Below, in pieces: positions 14,480 to 27,200 of a stretch of DNA of 42,262 nt. Below the pieces are notes generated by a model, which made no database searches, was not told the DNA's origin, and was given only the letters and a program-made list of their open reading frames with translations. The DNA is from Lobulomyces angularis (taxonomy: Eukaryota > Chytridiomycota > Chytridiomycetes > Lobulomycetales > Lobulomycetaceae). The DNA lies in contig JADHYX010000073.1 of assembly GCA_027604685.1 (NCBI GenBank), positions 28,804 to 71,065 on the forward strand. The letters run 5' to 3'. Position numbers and translations under genes: made by a program. The stretch's first letter is position 1; every line of letters begins with the position of its first letter.

Positions 14480-14721
14480 GAAATTTATTTTTATTTTTTT
14501 TTAGTTTTAAGTTATATTATTATATTTTTTTTTTTAATAATAAATCTGTTTAACTTATTATATACAGCAAATAAAAGGCATATAATTTATAATAAAGCAC
14601 TACAAACATTAAGTTTCATTTATACATATTTTAACAGATTTTACTTTAAACATGTACACAAATATATTTTTATAGTTAGGAATTAAATACGAAGAAAAAT
14701 AAAACCCTGCATTAATAAACA

Positions 14722-17700
14722 TCAGTGAAGTAAACCAGCCTGTGCTAACATTATTTTAGTAGGAGGAACTTGTAGCTCATCATTAACCTCAGCAGACATA
14801 TATTGTCTCAAAAGCTGCCTCAGTTCTTCGTTTTGTCTAGAAACAGATCCAATCTCTTGAGTTAATTGCCACCTTTCTGATAGAAGCTGATTATATTTTT
14901 CCATACCGACATATACTGCCGACCATGTTCTATAATTACTATCATTGACAATTTTTCCAAACTTTTCCCAGTAGCACTCTTGATTTTTTTGCTTCTGATC
15001 TCCACACACAACCTGACTCTTTCCACTGTCAACACCACTTAAGTTTTTCATTAAGCTTTTTCCTTGTTCTGTTAAACTAAGGACATCGTCCTCATCTTCT
15101 TCCTCAATTCCAAAGTCATTATTTTTAATTTTTTTATCAGATACAGTATTTTTAACTAGAGATGGCATTGATGAAGATGACTCCAATTCCATTCTTTCTT
15201 TTTCATTTCTAGTGTCTTCAGCAAATCTTCTAATTGCCTTAACAACTTCGTTTGGACCAATAAAATGGCTTGTTAAATCATTGTGAATTTCAGTTGAAGA
15301 CAACATTTTTTCATCCTTCGAAAGTTGCAAATTATTTAAGTGTTGCTTACTGCCTTCAGTTTCAGGCTCAATCGGTAAGTGCGGACTTGTAATATTCACC
15401 TCAGCTTCTAATTTTAAAAGATGTGAATTTTCAGTAGAAGATTGGTGTTTGTCATAGACCGGCGTTTGAATAAAATAGGAAGTTAAATGTTCAATGTCCT
15501 CCACAGTTGAAACTCCTATTGCTTTAAAAATAGAATCTAATTTCATCAGTGACTGTTCATCCTTATGCAATGGAGCTAGTAATTTTTGAAGCCTTTCTTC
15601 AACCTTTTAACAAAATATCATATTAAAAAATCGAATAAACTTTTTTAAAAGGATTGTTCTTTTAATATACCAAAAATCCTGCTTCATTACACAAAAGTTC
15701 TAACATCTTTTTCATAGTTTTGGAATAACCTTTCTTACTTAATTTTAGGCCAAAGGTTTCTTTAAAGCTCACTTCCTCATCATCCATTTCTTCATTTAAA
15801 CTTGCTGCAGCTATTAAATGAGCAGCAGCACCAGTTTCTTTTTCTAGTTTAGAAACTTCTGGTTGCTTATGAAATTGTTTTATATCGGCTATAGGGGAAG
15901 GTTCCACAGTACTAAAAATTTCCTCATCAGGTGGATTCCATTCCAAACCTAATTGTTGCTCATGAATAATTCTATCTGCCTTTTTTTTGAATTGATAATA
16001 TTATTTAATTTTGGTGTTGATTCGATTCTAGTTACCTGAAGTACTTTTCTCATTTTTTCTTTTGCAATTTCTTCATTCATGGCCCAAATTTCTTTGTACT
16101 TTTTACTATCAGCTATTTGAAAATGCCTAAATTTTTTTTGAAGTTCCTAAAAAATTAATAAATTAAAGAGGTGCATTATTGGAAATTATAAAAAATAAAA
16201 TAAAAATGAGATAAAAACCTTGAATTGTTCGGTTATTCGCTTGTAATCCTCTGTTAATGCTAAATACTCAGAATGAAAAGTTTTTTCTTGTTTCCCAATT
16301 TTAATTTTTAAAGTATTTAAGTGATCAGTTAATCTTGACATTTTCCTTTTTTGAGCGCTAAGAATTGTCCCATTTTCTTCTTCTCTTTTTTTTAAAACTT
16401 GAAAATTGTAATCCAACTTTTCCGTATTTAGTTCTAAAAGAAAGTATACGATATTTAAAACAGTTTATTCATTATAACGGTTTACGATAAGTTCCCCTCA
16501 TTTGTTGAAGCTGTTGCTCCAAAACCTTCACGTCGGTTTCTAATTTTATTTTCACTAAGTTGTATTCTTCAGCATCTTGAATTCTTAACTGCTCTAACTG
16601 TGATATATGATCTTCTATTCTGTCTGCTCTTTCTTCCATAAATTTTCTGTAATAATATCATAAATTGAAGAAAAAAAATTAAATTATTTTTAGTATGAAT
16701 ATTAAAATGCACCTTTCATTTTCTCTTCTACTAACAAAAATTTTTTCTATTTCAGCATTGTTAGCTTGCATAGATTCCGTTCTCTCTTCAACAAATGCTC
16801 TATCAATTTGATTTATTTCTTCATTAAGTGTATTTTGAAATGCTTTGTATTGTGTTTCCATCTTTCCCAGCATGCTATCTAAATTTGGATTAAAAAAGTT
16901 GATCTAAAATAATTTTACCTATTTCCTCGGCTTGCCTTTTTAATTCCTTAACATATTCATCATCCTTGATTTTTAATTCAGATATAAACTCGTTGCATAA
17001 TTTATTTTTTATAGTTATAGCTTCATCACAAGCAGCTTTTTGAATTAGCAGGCTCTTAAGAGTAGTTGTTAAAACTTAAAAGCCAATTTTTAATTTTTGT
17101 CAAATACTTCTCTAAGTTCAAATGGCAATTTCATATTAAAGCTTTTTTCCCATTCTGCTTCTATTCTTTGCTGTATCTCAATACTTTTTTTTTGTTCTTC
17201 TTTTCTTCTTTCTTCTTTTAATTCAATTTTTCTTACTTCTTCCAGTCTTCTCTGAGCTTCTCTAGCGGTAACTTGCGCTTTGACTGTAGTTACTTCTTCT
17301 GTACTATGAAGCTAAATATTGATTTAATAATTTTTGACAAAAAAACACTTAATATTTACCTTTATTGCGTCGGCTCTCTTTTTACTTTGAATAATTTGAT
17401 TTTTTGATTTACCAGCGTCTTTTCTTTCTGGTTCACTTGTTGGTTTTAACATTGCTGCTATTTCTTCAGCATTTTCAGTACGAGTTTTAGCTAATCGAGT
17501 AGCTTGAATTCTAGCTTTTCTTGTTTGTATTCTATTTTCTCTGGTTAAATCTATTAATTGATTATATTTTTTTAATTGCAATTGCTTCGGACTTAGATTA
17601 CCTAAAGTGCCACCTACTGTATTAGTATTTGTAGTAACAGGAATAGAATTAGCCTCATTTTGAGGTTGAATTTGAGTAGGTGGTTCTTCATTGTTGTTAT

Positions 17701-17860
17701 TAGATGAGTTATTTTGTTCATTTTGAGTGACACCGTCAAATTCTTTCTCTTGAACTAACAGTTCCTGAGTGTTTGCTGTAGGTGGACTAGACTGTTGCGG
17801 CTCTGACTCTTCTTGTTCGCTGATTGAATTAATAATTTCTAACTGATTCGCAGCTTCCAT
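14722..17860 (-). CDS. DRC1: Dynein regulatory complex subunit 1 (nexin link, flagellar axoneme)
   Basis: Nine exons on the minus strand: 17360-17860, 17108-17311, 16919-17054, 16713-16878, 16486-16646, 16219-16433, 16036-16146, 15671-15979, 14722-15603. They encode 894 aa. Diagnostic DRC1 blocks are present: KDDEYVKELKRQAEEID, RGTYQLNTEKLDYNFQVLKK and IHEQQLGLEWNPP. The conserved C-terminal block (YWEKFGKIV ... LRQLLRQYMSAEV ... VPPTKIML) is also there. The protein is the structural core of the nexin-dynein regulatory complex linking outer doublets, so its presence implies a motile 9+2 flagellum. It is longer than animal DRC1 (roughly 740 aa) because of a Gln/Asn/Thr-rich N-terminal extension of about 130 residues and an acidic insert before the last block. 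It is convergent with the chitin synthase and divergent from the Spg1-type GTPase. Confidence 0.95.
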
Positions 17861-18106
17861 TCCTGCAAAAATATAAATTTTATTTTTCTTCTTTTTTATT
17901 TCGCGTTTTCAATTTTAAAAATTAACAAAGCTACAACTTCTAAAACCTGAAGCAAAAAAAATTTCCAAAAAAAAAAAAAAAAGAAGATGACTATGAAATA
18001 AAAAGAAGTTTACTTTAGTCTAAGGTTTAGTGGTATTTACTTACGATTTAAATTTTTAGTTGTTATTATTGTGGCGCAAAAGAAAGTTAAATTGTTCAAT
18101 TTACAG

Positions 18107-18118
18107 TCCGCGAGCGGA
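18107..18118. promoter_or_regulatory. GC-rich inverted repeat in the DRC1/SPG1 divergent promoter
   Basis: TCCGC and GCGGA arms flank a 2-nt GA loop, so the core reads CCG-N4-CGG in an otherwise AT-rich 308-bp divergent spacer (17861-18168). The two CCG/CGG half sites resemble targets of fungal Zn2Cys6 regulators. It lies 51 bp upstream of the SPG1 start codon. The binding role is inferred from shape and position only. Confidence 0.4.
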
Positions 18119-18168
18119 GTTAAAAAGTTTAGCAAAAAAAAAAAATTGAGCTAAACCAACAGAACAAA

Positions 18169-19139
18169 ATGGCAACAATTCCTTCCCCAAATGAACATAA
18201 AGAATCAAAGAAAAATAGGTTTTAATTAAAAAATTATATCCATAAGTTTAATGAATAAATATTCAATTTGCAGTGTGGTACTGAAAGTTGGATTACTTGG
18301 TGACAGTCAAATAGGTGCGTACATTTTTTATAAATTATTATCTTGCTTAATTTTTTTTAGGAAAAACTTCATTAATGGTAAAATACGTTGAAGGTAGTTT
18401 TGATGAAGATTACATTCAAACGCTTGGTGTAAACTTTATGGAAAAAACTATCACAATTAGGAAATCTGATATTACTTTTTCAATTTGGGATCTCGGGTAG
18501 GAATTAACCTATTTATTATTTTTTTATAAACATATATTTTTTTTAGAGGTACACTTTCTTACAAAAAAATTATTAGTTATTAAATTTGTAAATATTTAAT
18601 GAAACGCTAGGTCAAAGAGAATTTGTAAACATGTTGCCATTAGTTTGCAATGATGCAGTAGCTTTACTATTTATGTTTGACTTGACAAGAAAATCTACAT
18701 TAAACTCCATAAAAGAATGGTATCGTCAAGCAAGAGGATTTAATAAAGTAATATCAATTATTTTCGAATTATTTTTGATAATTTTTTTCCTAGACAGCGA
18801 TACCTTTTTTAATAGGGACAAAGTATGATCACTTTGCAACTTTCCCTAAAGAAGAACAAGAAGAAATAACAAGACAGGTTCGACTTAAATTGCACTATAA
18901 TTTTTATTTTTCATTTTAGGCACGTAAATTTTCTAAGGCAATGAAGGCACCTTTAATTTTTTGTTCAACATCACATTCCATAAATGTACAAAAAATTTTT
19001 AAGATAGTATTATCAAAGGTTTTTGACTTAAAATGTACTATACCTTGTATTGAAGAAGTGAGTTAAATTCATTCACAATTTAAAAATTAACCATTTTTTT
19101 ATTTTTTTGAAGATTGGAGCTCCTATTTTGGAATACTAA
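18169..19139 (+). CDS. spg1: Spg1/Tem1-family small GTPase (septation initiation / mitotic exit)
   Basis: Eight exons: 18169-18218, 18274-18314, 18361-18496, 18547-18548, 18611-18747, 18794-18877, 18920-19057, 19113-19139. They encode 204 aa, close to the usual ~200 aa. The P-loop is GDSQIGKTS (residues 26-34). Spg1-specific stretches include [26 protein letters not shown], the G4-like GTKYDHF and the C-terminal GAPILEY. In yeasts this GTPase sits at spindle pole bodies and triggers the septation or mitotic-exit kinase cascade. There is no C-terminal CAAX box, as expected for the family. The reading frame through switch II works only if a 2-nt exon (18547-18548, AG) is spliced in, giving the Gly76-Gly77 codons; see findings. 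The start is supported by a short N-terminal exon joining in frame. Confidence 0.93.
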
Positions 19140-21203
19140 AATTTATTGTTATTGTCTAATATACTAGTTTGATAAATTATTGTTTTATGCAATTAAATTT
19201 TTTTTTTCCTTCTTTTATATTTATGAATACACTAGTTTTATACCGGTATTAAAATTTTAGGATTACTTCATATTTATTTAAGATAACGAGTACCTGTAAT
19301 TTATATTCTAATGTATTAAATCAATTTTTTATTTATAAAGTGTTTTTTATCCTACCTTTTGATACACAATAAAATTGTTTCAAAAAAAGTTCACAAGGAA
19401 CTGAATTAACTATTATGAGCAATTTTCATACTTTTTCATTGTTGAAACTGCTGAGTTTTACTTCAATTCCTTTTCCCTGGAAGAATAGTATGTCAACTTC
19501 AAGTATTATCAAGTCACTATTTCTACAATACTCCGCAAGTTGATTATTGCAGACATCTTGTCTTTTACATTTCAACAAAAAAAATTTTAAACCAATTACT
19601 TTGAATCTCTCCTTTAAAATATTTTTTCAAACAAAAGATCTGCTATCATCTTTACCAAATTTTCATCTCTTAACATAACCTCAATATCCCACTTCCTACC
19701 AAATTTTGAAAAACTTTCCATTTCCTTCTCCCAAAAACATTCATTAAATTTTATCTATTTACAAAAAACAACCCTATACATAGTTTTTATTTATAAAAAC
19801 ATAAATTCACAAAACTTCCTAGTGTTCTTTTGTTTACTACTTAATATATATATAATTCTACTAATTAATATATTATAATCATTTTGTTTTTATTTAATCT
19901 TTAGATGTTAACTTAAATGGTAAAAAATTAGTAAATTAGTTTCCATATTAAAAGGTTTAAATCTGTTTCGATTATCTTCTGAAATTTAAAAATTTTCTGT
20001 GTTACAGTCTAAAAACTACAATTTTAAAAAATGTAGCAAATTCTGTTTGCAGCTACTTCATTTACAAACTTGAATCGATTATATAGTCAAAAATATGAGA
20101 AAATTTAGTGTAATAACGCAGAGCTCCAGGCAGTTTTGTAAAATTCAGTTTCAGCCAATTTTACATCATCAAAAAGATTTTTTCGGGTAACGCTATTATT
20201 GTTAGAGAAAATTGTATACTTTAAAGAATTCTTAATCACACTCTTTTTAGAGCCCTGATTCATTGCTATTGAACTAAACAGTATAATTAAATTTGTTACA
20301 ACAAATTATTTTAGTACGAAGTATTGCTCGCAATATAAAATCAACAATAGGTATTTTGTAACTCCCTATTACAGAACCTTAGCAGCTTGGCTTCTATAGC
20401 TACAAAAAATCTGTGTAGATTTTTTCCTCCAACTCGGTTATTTAGGATGAATGTTTACGATAAAAAATAATATAATCTTACATTTTCTTCCAAACACTTT
20501 TGCAGCAGTGTAATGGGTTTGCTGTTGGAATGAAGTATGGTAGTTTTGCAAATAATCTCAGAGAAAAATTGAAATAAAAAAATTCTAATTGAACTTTGAG
20601 TTGAATTTCGGTAAATACCTTATTGATCAGCTAAATACTTAAATCTATAGAAATTTTTTAAAAAAAAATAATATCCAATAATATTGCAACTATGACATCA
20701 TGTAAGTAAAAATATTTTAATATTATTTTGTAGTACCTACTTTGTATAGTTATAGCATAACTATAGAAAATTATAGAATACTTTATAGAGCAATTATAGT
20801 ATAACTATAGTATAATTATTAGAGTAATTATATATAAATAAATAGAATGTTGTGTGGAAGGTTTTTTTTTAAGGTGAAATTCGAACCTTGGATACAAAAT
20901 CCTATTTAAAGTTGACTCAAAACTGTTATGCGACTGTTGTGCGCAAATTAATCAATCTACAGCGAGACACCTACTAATTGGCTATCCAATTAACACACGT
21001 TCATACAACTGCATTAACGTCGGCGTGCCACTTGCCATTTTGCCTTTTCGGCGCGAGGTGTTTGAGGGCAAAAACCTGCCAAATAAATAGCAAAAAAAAT
21101 TTTATTTCTTTTCAAAGGATACAAAATTGCAAAAAAAATTTTAAACCAAAATTTTTTGCATTTTAGAATTTTTAAGTTTTTGCTTTAAAAATTTCTAAAC
21201 TAA
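19140..21203. other. Gene-poor region of about 2 kb
   Basis: No conserved reading frame, tRNA or rRNA was recognised here. The stretch is AT-rich with scattered short palindromes. AATAAA at 19368-19373 could serve the GTPase transcript. The right end (about 20935-21075) is locally GC-richer than anything nearby. It carries TTTTGCC (21038-21044) and GGCAAAA (21067-21073), which could pair as a hairpin. It probably includes the promoter and 5' UTR of the Rim15-like gene. Confidence 0.6.
20745..20765. repeat. Perfect 9-bp inverted repeat with 3-nt spacer
   Basis: TATAGTTAT (20745-20753) and ATAACTATA (20757-20765) are exact reverse complements around AGC. Related CTATAG/TATAAT-type repeats continue to about 20830. 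It lies inside the gene-poor stretch. It could be simple-sequence DNA or a small footprint of a mobile element; no coding remnant was seen. Confidence 0.6.
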
Positions 21204-24200
21204 ATGAATAATGGATTTAATCCTCCAACAACAGCTGCTTCCAACTTGTTTGTTAACTTGAACTACAACAATATTGTTGAATCACACCCTTCTCTGAAAC
21301 CAACTAATTTATCTGTTGACCAAAAACGCATATTAAAACAAGCTGAAAGAAGACTGTCACCCTTAAATCCAAATGCTGCCTTTTCTCCCAATTTTAATAA
21401 TAAAAGGCAGTCTAGTTTGCATCAAATTCAAATTCCAACAAGTTTGAGAAGGTTGAGCAGAAGGTAAGTCAACGGAACTGTTTTAGTACTTAATGCTAGC
21501 AATCCAATCTAGTCAATCTGATCATGATTCAAGTGTATCCCCCACAAAACCTGTTACTATACCAATTCCATCTTCATTACCAAGGAGAAAATCAATTCAC
21601 AACGAGCAAATTATTGTACATTCTCAAAAAAGAGCATTTAAATTTAGTCATTGTAGATCAGATGAACTCTCAACTTCTTTACCAGTATTTCCCAAGTGGA
21701 AATTTGAAGAACTAGAATTCGAAAAAAGTATTTTATTATTTTTTGAACAAACTTATTGATCCTAATTATATTTATTTTATTTTTTTGTTTTAGTACCCAT
21801 AAAGTCAACTGGAAGATCTAGAACTTTTTCTGACTCAAAATCTCAGTTAAGTTTTCTTTTACCTTCAAATACAAAACCTGCTGTCAAATCAAATAAAATT
21901 ATGAGTAAGTCTAACCAATATTCTACGTTAGAGTCGCAGTCAGTGGGCAATGCTATGGTCAGTGTAAATGATAGGAAAAAAACCTCTCCTTTAATGAAAC
22001 AACAAACTGCTCCACTTTTGCATGTAAGTAAAAGTGGTGATTTTGATAGGATCAATGATTTCATTGAACATTCTCGACGATCAAAAAATATAAAATGGAG
22101 AAAAGCTAAAGGTAGGCCGCTAAATGTAGTTTGGCCAAGGTGGAATGTAAAATTTAACAGTTTACCTAGTGGCAACTCGAAAAATGATGTAAATGAAGTG
22201 GTGAGCGACAACATATCAGGACTTGGTATATTAGAACACTCTGACTTGAGTAATTATTCTGAATATTACGAAAATGAACTAGGTACTTGTTAAATTGTCT
22301 ATCACTTAAAAACTTTAATTTTATTTTATTTTTTAAGTTCAAAAAAAATCACTAGGTTCAATAAATTCACCAACCATTAGTCCTATATCATTATATAGCG
22401 CAGATTTCAACAATAATAGATCACCGAGTCCTCTTTTTACATTTGATTATCATGATGATAACTATTCCACTAACACTGAATCACCATTTTTTTTGGACTA
22501 TTTGAATGCAAATTCATCCACCTCAAATAAAAAAGAAAAAACTAGTGAAGCAACCAATTTTGAACCCAATTCAGAAAGAAAGAATGCCGAATTAGATACA
22601 TTAGTAACACCATTTAAACAAGAGCAATCCATTTTTTTTACACATAAGCCTATAATAAAAAATAATACATACAATAACTCCTTAAAAAATAACGATTCTA
22701 ACGTTGCTGGCGCATCTAATATACCAACTGGTGGTAAATCAAAACTAAAATCCATTCCATTAGACAGCCCAATCACAACTGGGTAAAATAAATTATTAAT
22801 ACTGATATTAACTTCTTTTAGCGCAAACTCTCCAACTGCGTCGAGTATCGAATTACCTTTTTCACCAGCAACTCCCCCAAGAAGTTCAACATCTGCTGAT
22901 AAAAAAACACCTGGAAGACAAGAGGGAGTTAGATCGTTGAGTGATGGTGATTTAAGTGACTACTTAAAAGGGTTTAGCGAATTGCTAAAGTGCGATATTA
23001 TAATTTTTATTTTTTACTTTTACCATTTTTTACTTTATAGTTCATTAAGAGCCGCTAAAACGGTATGCAACATGGAATTGAACCGAATTTTAAATGAAAT
23101 AAACGTGTTACTAGAAAACAGTAAAAGTAACTTAAAACCGTATGTATTGCACAGTTTTTTTTCTTCAAATATAATGTTTTACTTTGTATTTAGACCGGAA
23201 AATATTATACCTAGTAATCCAACCCCTCTTTCACTGCAAGGCACTTCTCCTCGGCTTTCTCCAAAACTTTCTGTGAAAGAGTTCGGCGAAGAACCAAGAT
23301 CAATTTTTCAAATGGCTCTGCAGGAACTTTCATCAGTTATAATTTCTATAACTCAAGCTGAAATATCAGAATTAATTATACCAGGAGCTAGTCGAAATAT
23401 TATGTCCCGTATATTATGCTTACAAAAACAGTGGCAAGTTAATAAGACATGGACAGGTCAGGATCTTACAGTTAGATTACTGGTTGCCTTTTCTAATGTT
23501 GGTAGATTAGTGGAACATTTGGAGGTGGATTCAAGAGTATGGTTGTATGCTGTTGGCAATATGCGACAAAAGTCAAATGCTAAGTCATCTGCAGTTGATA
23601 GTGGTGATCTTAATGATGATTCCGCCAAGCAAAAGCGTGGAAAATTGCACACAAGCAGAAGAGTAGAGTCTCTATCATATATACCAAGTGAAAAGCAGTG
23701 GGAGCACTCATTTGATTTAAATGCTGCGGCTGGTGAGGCGTCCAGCGTAAGTACCCTTTTAGAGATGTCATTTGACGGTGTGTGTTTGTATATATCGCCA
23801 GCGTGTTCCACAGTGTTTGGTTATGAGCCATCAAAAATTGTTGGTCAAAAGATTTTGCCTTTTTTGACCGCAACTTCCATCAATGCATTTACTGATGGAT
23901 TGGAACTTTTTTTAGATGATGAAAATATAACAGTGGAAATTAAGTACATAGCTGCTCGCATGGATGGCCTACATCTAGAGATGGAAGCTAAGGGAATGTT
24001 AAACTATGATAAATTGGGGAAGAAAAAAAGCGTTATTTTTGTTACGCGGCCTTTGGCTATTCTTGGGGGTTGGGGAGATGACAGTGAATTTAGTGATGGA
24101 AGTATGGTTGTCTCATCTGGTCAAGAAGCTATTGAAGAAGAAGCTGATAGGCGAGAAAGTACTGTTGACGTTGCTAAAAAAAAAAATGAAGAAAAGTTGG

Positions 24201-27200
24201 TTGAAACTGTTGATGCGCAAAGGTTGCTAGTACCAGCTGATATGGACTCAGCAATTTCTTCTGCTAGTTCCGAAGGATTGACACCTACTGTAACAGATTT
24301 AATTCTCTGTCATATCTGTGAAAAATTTGTTCCCGCATTACTGTTTCAACAACATTCTGAAGTCTGTTCTGCAGTTCACAGAGCAGAAAGCGACCTTAGT
24401 AAAGTTAACAATGAATTAAAGGAAAGCAGGCAGGAGTTTTCTGATAAATGCTTATTAATAACAAAAGAAACATCTAAATTTACCAAAAATGATGTTGAAA
24501 ATGTTGTTGATGAGGATGTTAATCTCGAACAAGTAAGCACTTTAATTATATCGTTTCATAATTTTTTTTTTTCTAAGGATGAAATGGTGAAAATTTATCT
24601 AGATAAGTTACTGAAGATTGGCCGTGAAGTAATATCAGTTATTGACAATGCTCTAGAAATTGATCAACATACATGTACTGGCGGTGAGGGAAATCTTATT
24701 ACTTTATCTAGTTCCAGTTCAGTCAACCAAGGATTTTCGGATGCATCAGATGGAAATCTGTCCGATGAAAATATGTCAACAAGACTTAGAAAACCTGTTG
24801 GCCTAAAATTAACTGCATCACCATCATCTCTTATGTCATCTTCAAAAGATCTTGTAATGAAAAACGATGCAGACAGTGTTTGCACTTCTTTAAAGAAAGA
24901 GAATGGATTTTGTGAAAATGAATTATGCCCGTTTACCCCAACACCCTTAACTTTACAAAATTCTTTTTGGACATGGAAATGTCCTCCAGTGCAGTTTTTT
25001 TATCCACCTGATAAAAATAATTTAGCAGATCTTAACCCTGATAACGCAACCCCTCCTTCAAATTCAAGCAATTCTTGGCCGATGTCAACATTGGTAGATG
25101 CAGCCTTGAGTGAAATTGGTGCAGGAATTTACAGTCAAGCATTTTTAGTGGAAAATTTAATTTCAGCAAAATTTGAACTTTTTAAAAAATTCAAGATTTG
25201 TAATAAAAAATATGAAGATTTAATATTTCAAGAAGAAAAAATGAATGCGGATAATTTAGAGAGTACAGATGAAAGTAGCGATAGTAATAATATTCTCGAT
25301 AATAATAACAGCGTAAATAATGATAGAAATGATACTAGGGATGAATCAGAAGTAAAGACCGCTTTGGATTCGCTAGCGAATTACAAAATGAAACTAGAAC
25401 CCACTTTAGTTAAAACCAGCAGTAGTAGCTTAGATTCTCCAGCTTCTACATCAGTTAATCTAACTTCAATTTCTAATTCTATATCCGATAATATACCAAA
25501 ATTAGAAAAAGTTTTTAATGGGATCGCTAATGTTGCAAGTGAAGTATTTAAAATGTCATTTGATAGTGTGAATAACAACTCAGAGGTATCACAGTCATTT
25601 TCTTCATCGTCATCTTTAAATAAATATGTGGATGATGGGTTGGTGGCTGACAGAGGTTCAATCGCTGATTCTGAAGGTGAGAATAACCTTGATTATAAGA
25701 AACGGAGGGAATCTGTTAAGCGAAGAAGAAAATCATCTAAACGAAAATCTTCTTTCATTAATTCGGGGGCATTTCCATCTTTACAAAATATGAGCATGAT
25801 TGATGGTTCTTTTTCACCTATGCAAACGAACAGCTTAGGAAGAAAAATGAGTATGCGACCTACTAGGCTGGTACTTGGACAAAATAAAGTCGTTGACGTG
25901 GAAAATTCCCCTATATCCCCTTACGTTGCCCCTTACTTGGGTTCTCCTAGAGCCTCTAGATTATCTCAGTCCTACTCTAGTGCTATCTTTAGTAATGATG
26001 AATCTTTATCTTCTGCAAGTGCCTCTCCCCATATACAGCCTTTGTCTATTGGTTCACCAATGTTTCAAACTTCACAAATTTTCGGTTCATCACCGTCAAT
26101 AGCCAGAACTGTACCAAGTATTAAAGATTATGAAATCCTAAAGCCCATATCTAAGGGTGCCTTTGGTAGCGTCTTTTTAGCCAAAAAGAAATTAACTGGA
26201 GATACCTTCGCTATAAAAGTACTAAAAAAGGCTGATATGGTGGCCAAAAATCAAGTGACCAATATCAAAGCGGAAAGATCTATTTTATCTCAGATAGATT
26301 CTCCGTTTGTGGTCAATTTGTATTTCAGTTTCCAAAGTAAAGAAAACCTGTTTCTCGTAATGGAATATTTAAGTGGAGGAGATTGTGCATCGTTAATAAA
26401 AGGTTTTGGAGCGCTGGATGAAAGTTGGGCAAAACAATATGTTGCTGAAGTAACACTTGGTTTAGAATTTTTACATGAAAGGGGAATTGTGCACAGGTAA
26501 ATAAAAAAAAATTTTGTAATTTTTATTTTATTTAATTTTAATTACAATTTTGTTAGGGATATTAAACCTGATAATTTATTGATTACTGCTGAAGGTCATA
26601 TTAAACTAACAGATTTTGGCCTATCCAGAGTTGGGTTTCTAGGTAGGAGAGCCCGAGGTATTGGAAGTCAAGAACAGATATCTTTTGCAAACAGTCCTCA
26701 GCTTAGTGCCACCACCTCCCAGCAAAACATGACTTCTTCCACTAATTTAATGTTACATCAAACAATGGGTTCATCTGGTGGTAATATTTTACCTATTCCA
26801 AGTACAGGAGTTGCTTCTCCGTGCAGTCCCCGGATGCTTTCAGCACAAACATCTTCATTTAGATTACCTGAATTTTACCCAACATCACCCTTTTTATCAA
26901 AGCAGCACACAAGAAGGGATTCTATCACTTCCACAAATTCGACAAATTCTCATGATGATAATTCCGCAGCGCTTGTAGGGCAGAATCCTTCTTTTGCATC
27001 ACCGATTCTCTCTGGTCGTCTTGATTCATTGTTACTTGATGATAAAGAAGCAAAGCAAGGTAGATTTGTGGGAACTCCTGATTACTTGGCGCCAGAATCA
27101 ATACTTGGTTTAGGTCAAGACGCAAGTGTAGATTGGGTAAAAAAATATTAAAAAAAAAAAATTTTTTAATCAATTCCTGTATTTAGTGGGCATTAGGAGT

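Noticed and set aside
18497..18610. Spg1-type GTPase as a frameshifted pseudogene.
   Set aside because: All other motifs and splice sites are intact, and a micro-exon restores the exact conserved sequence, so decay is the weaker explanation.
20978..21166. A 62-codon frame in the GC-richer patch upstream of the Rim15-like gene.
   Set aside because: No recognisable motif, and it runs into low-complexity Lys/Phe sequence. More likely 5' non-coding sequence.
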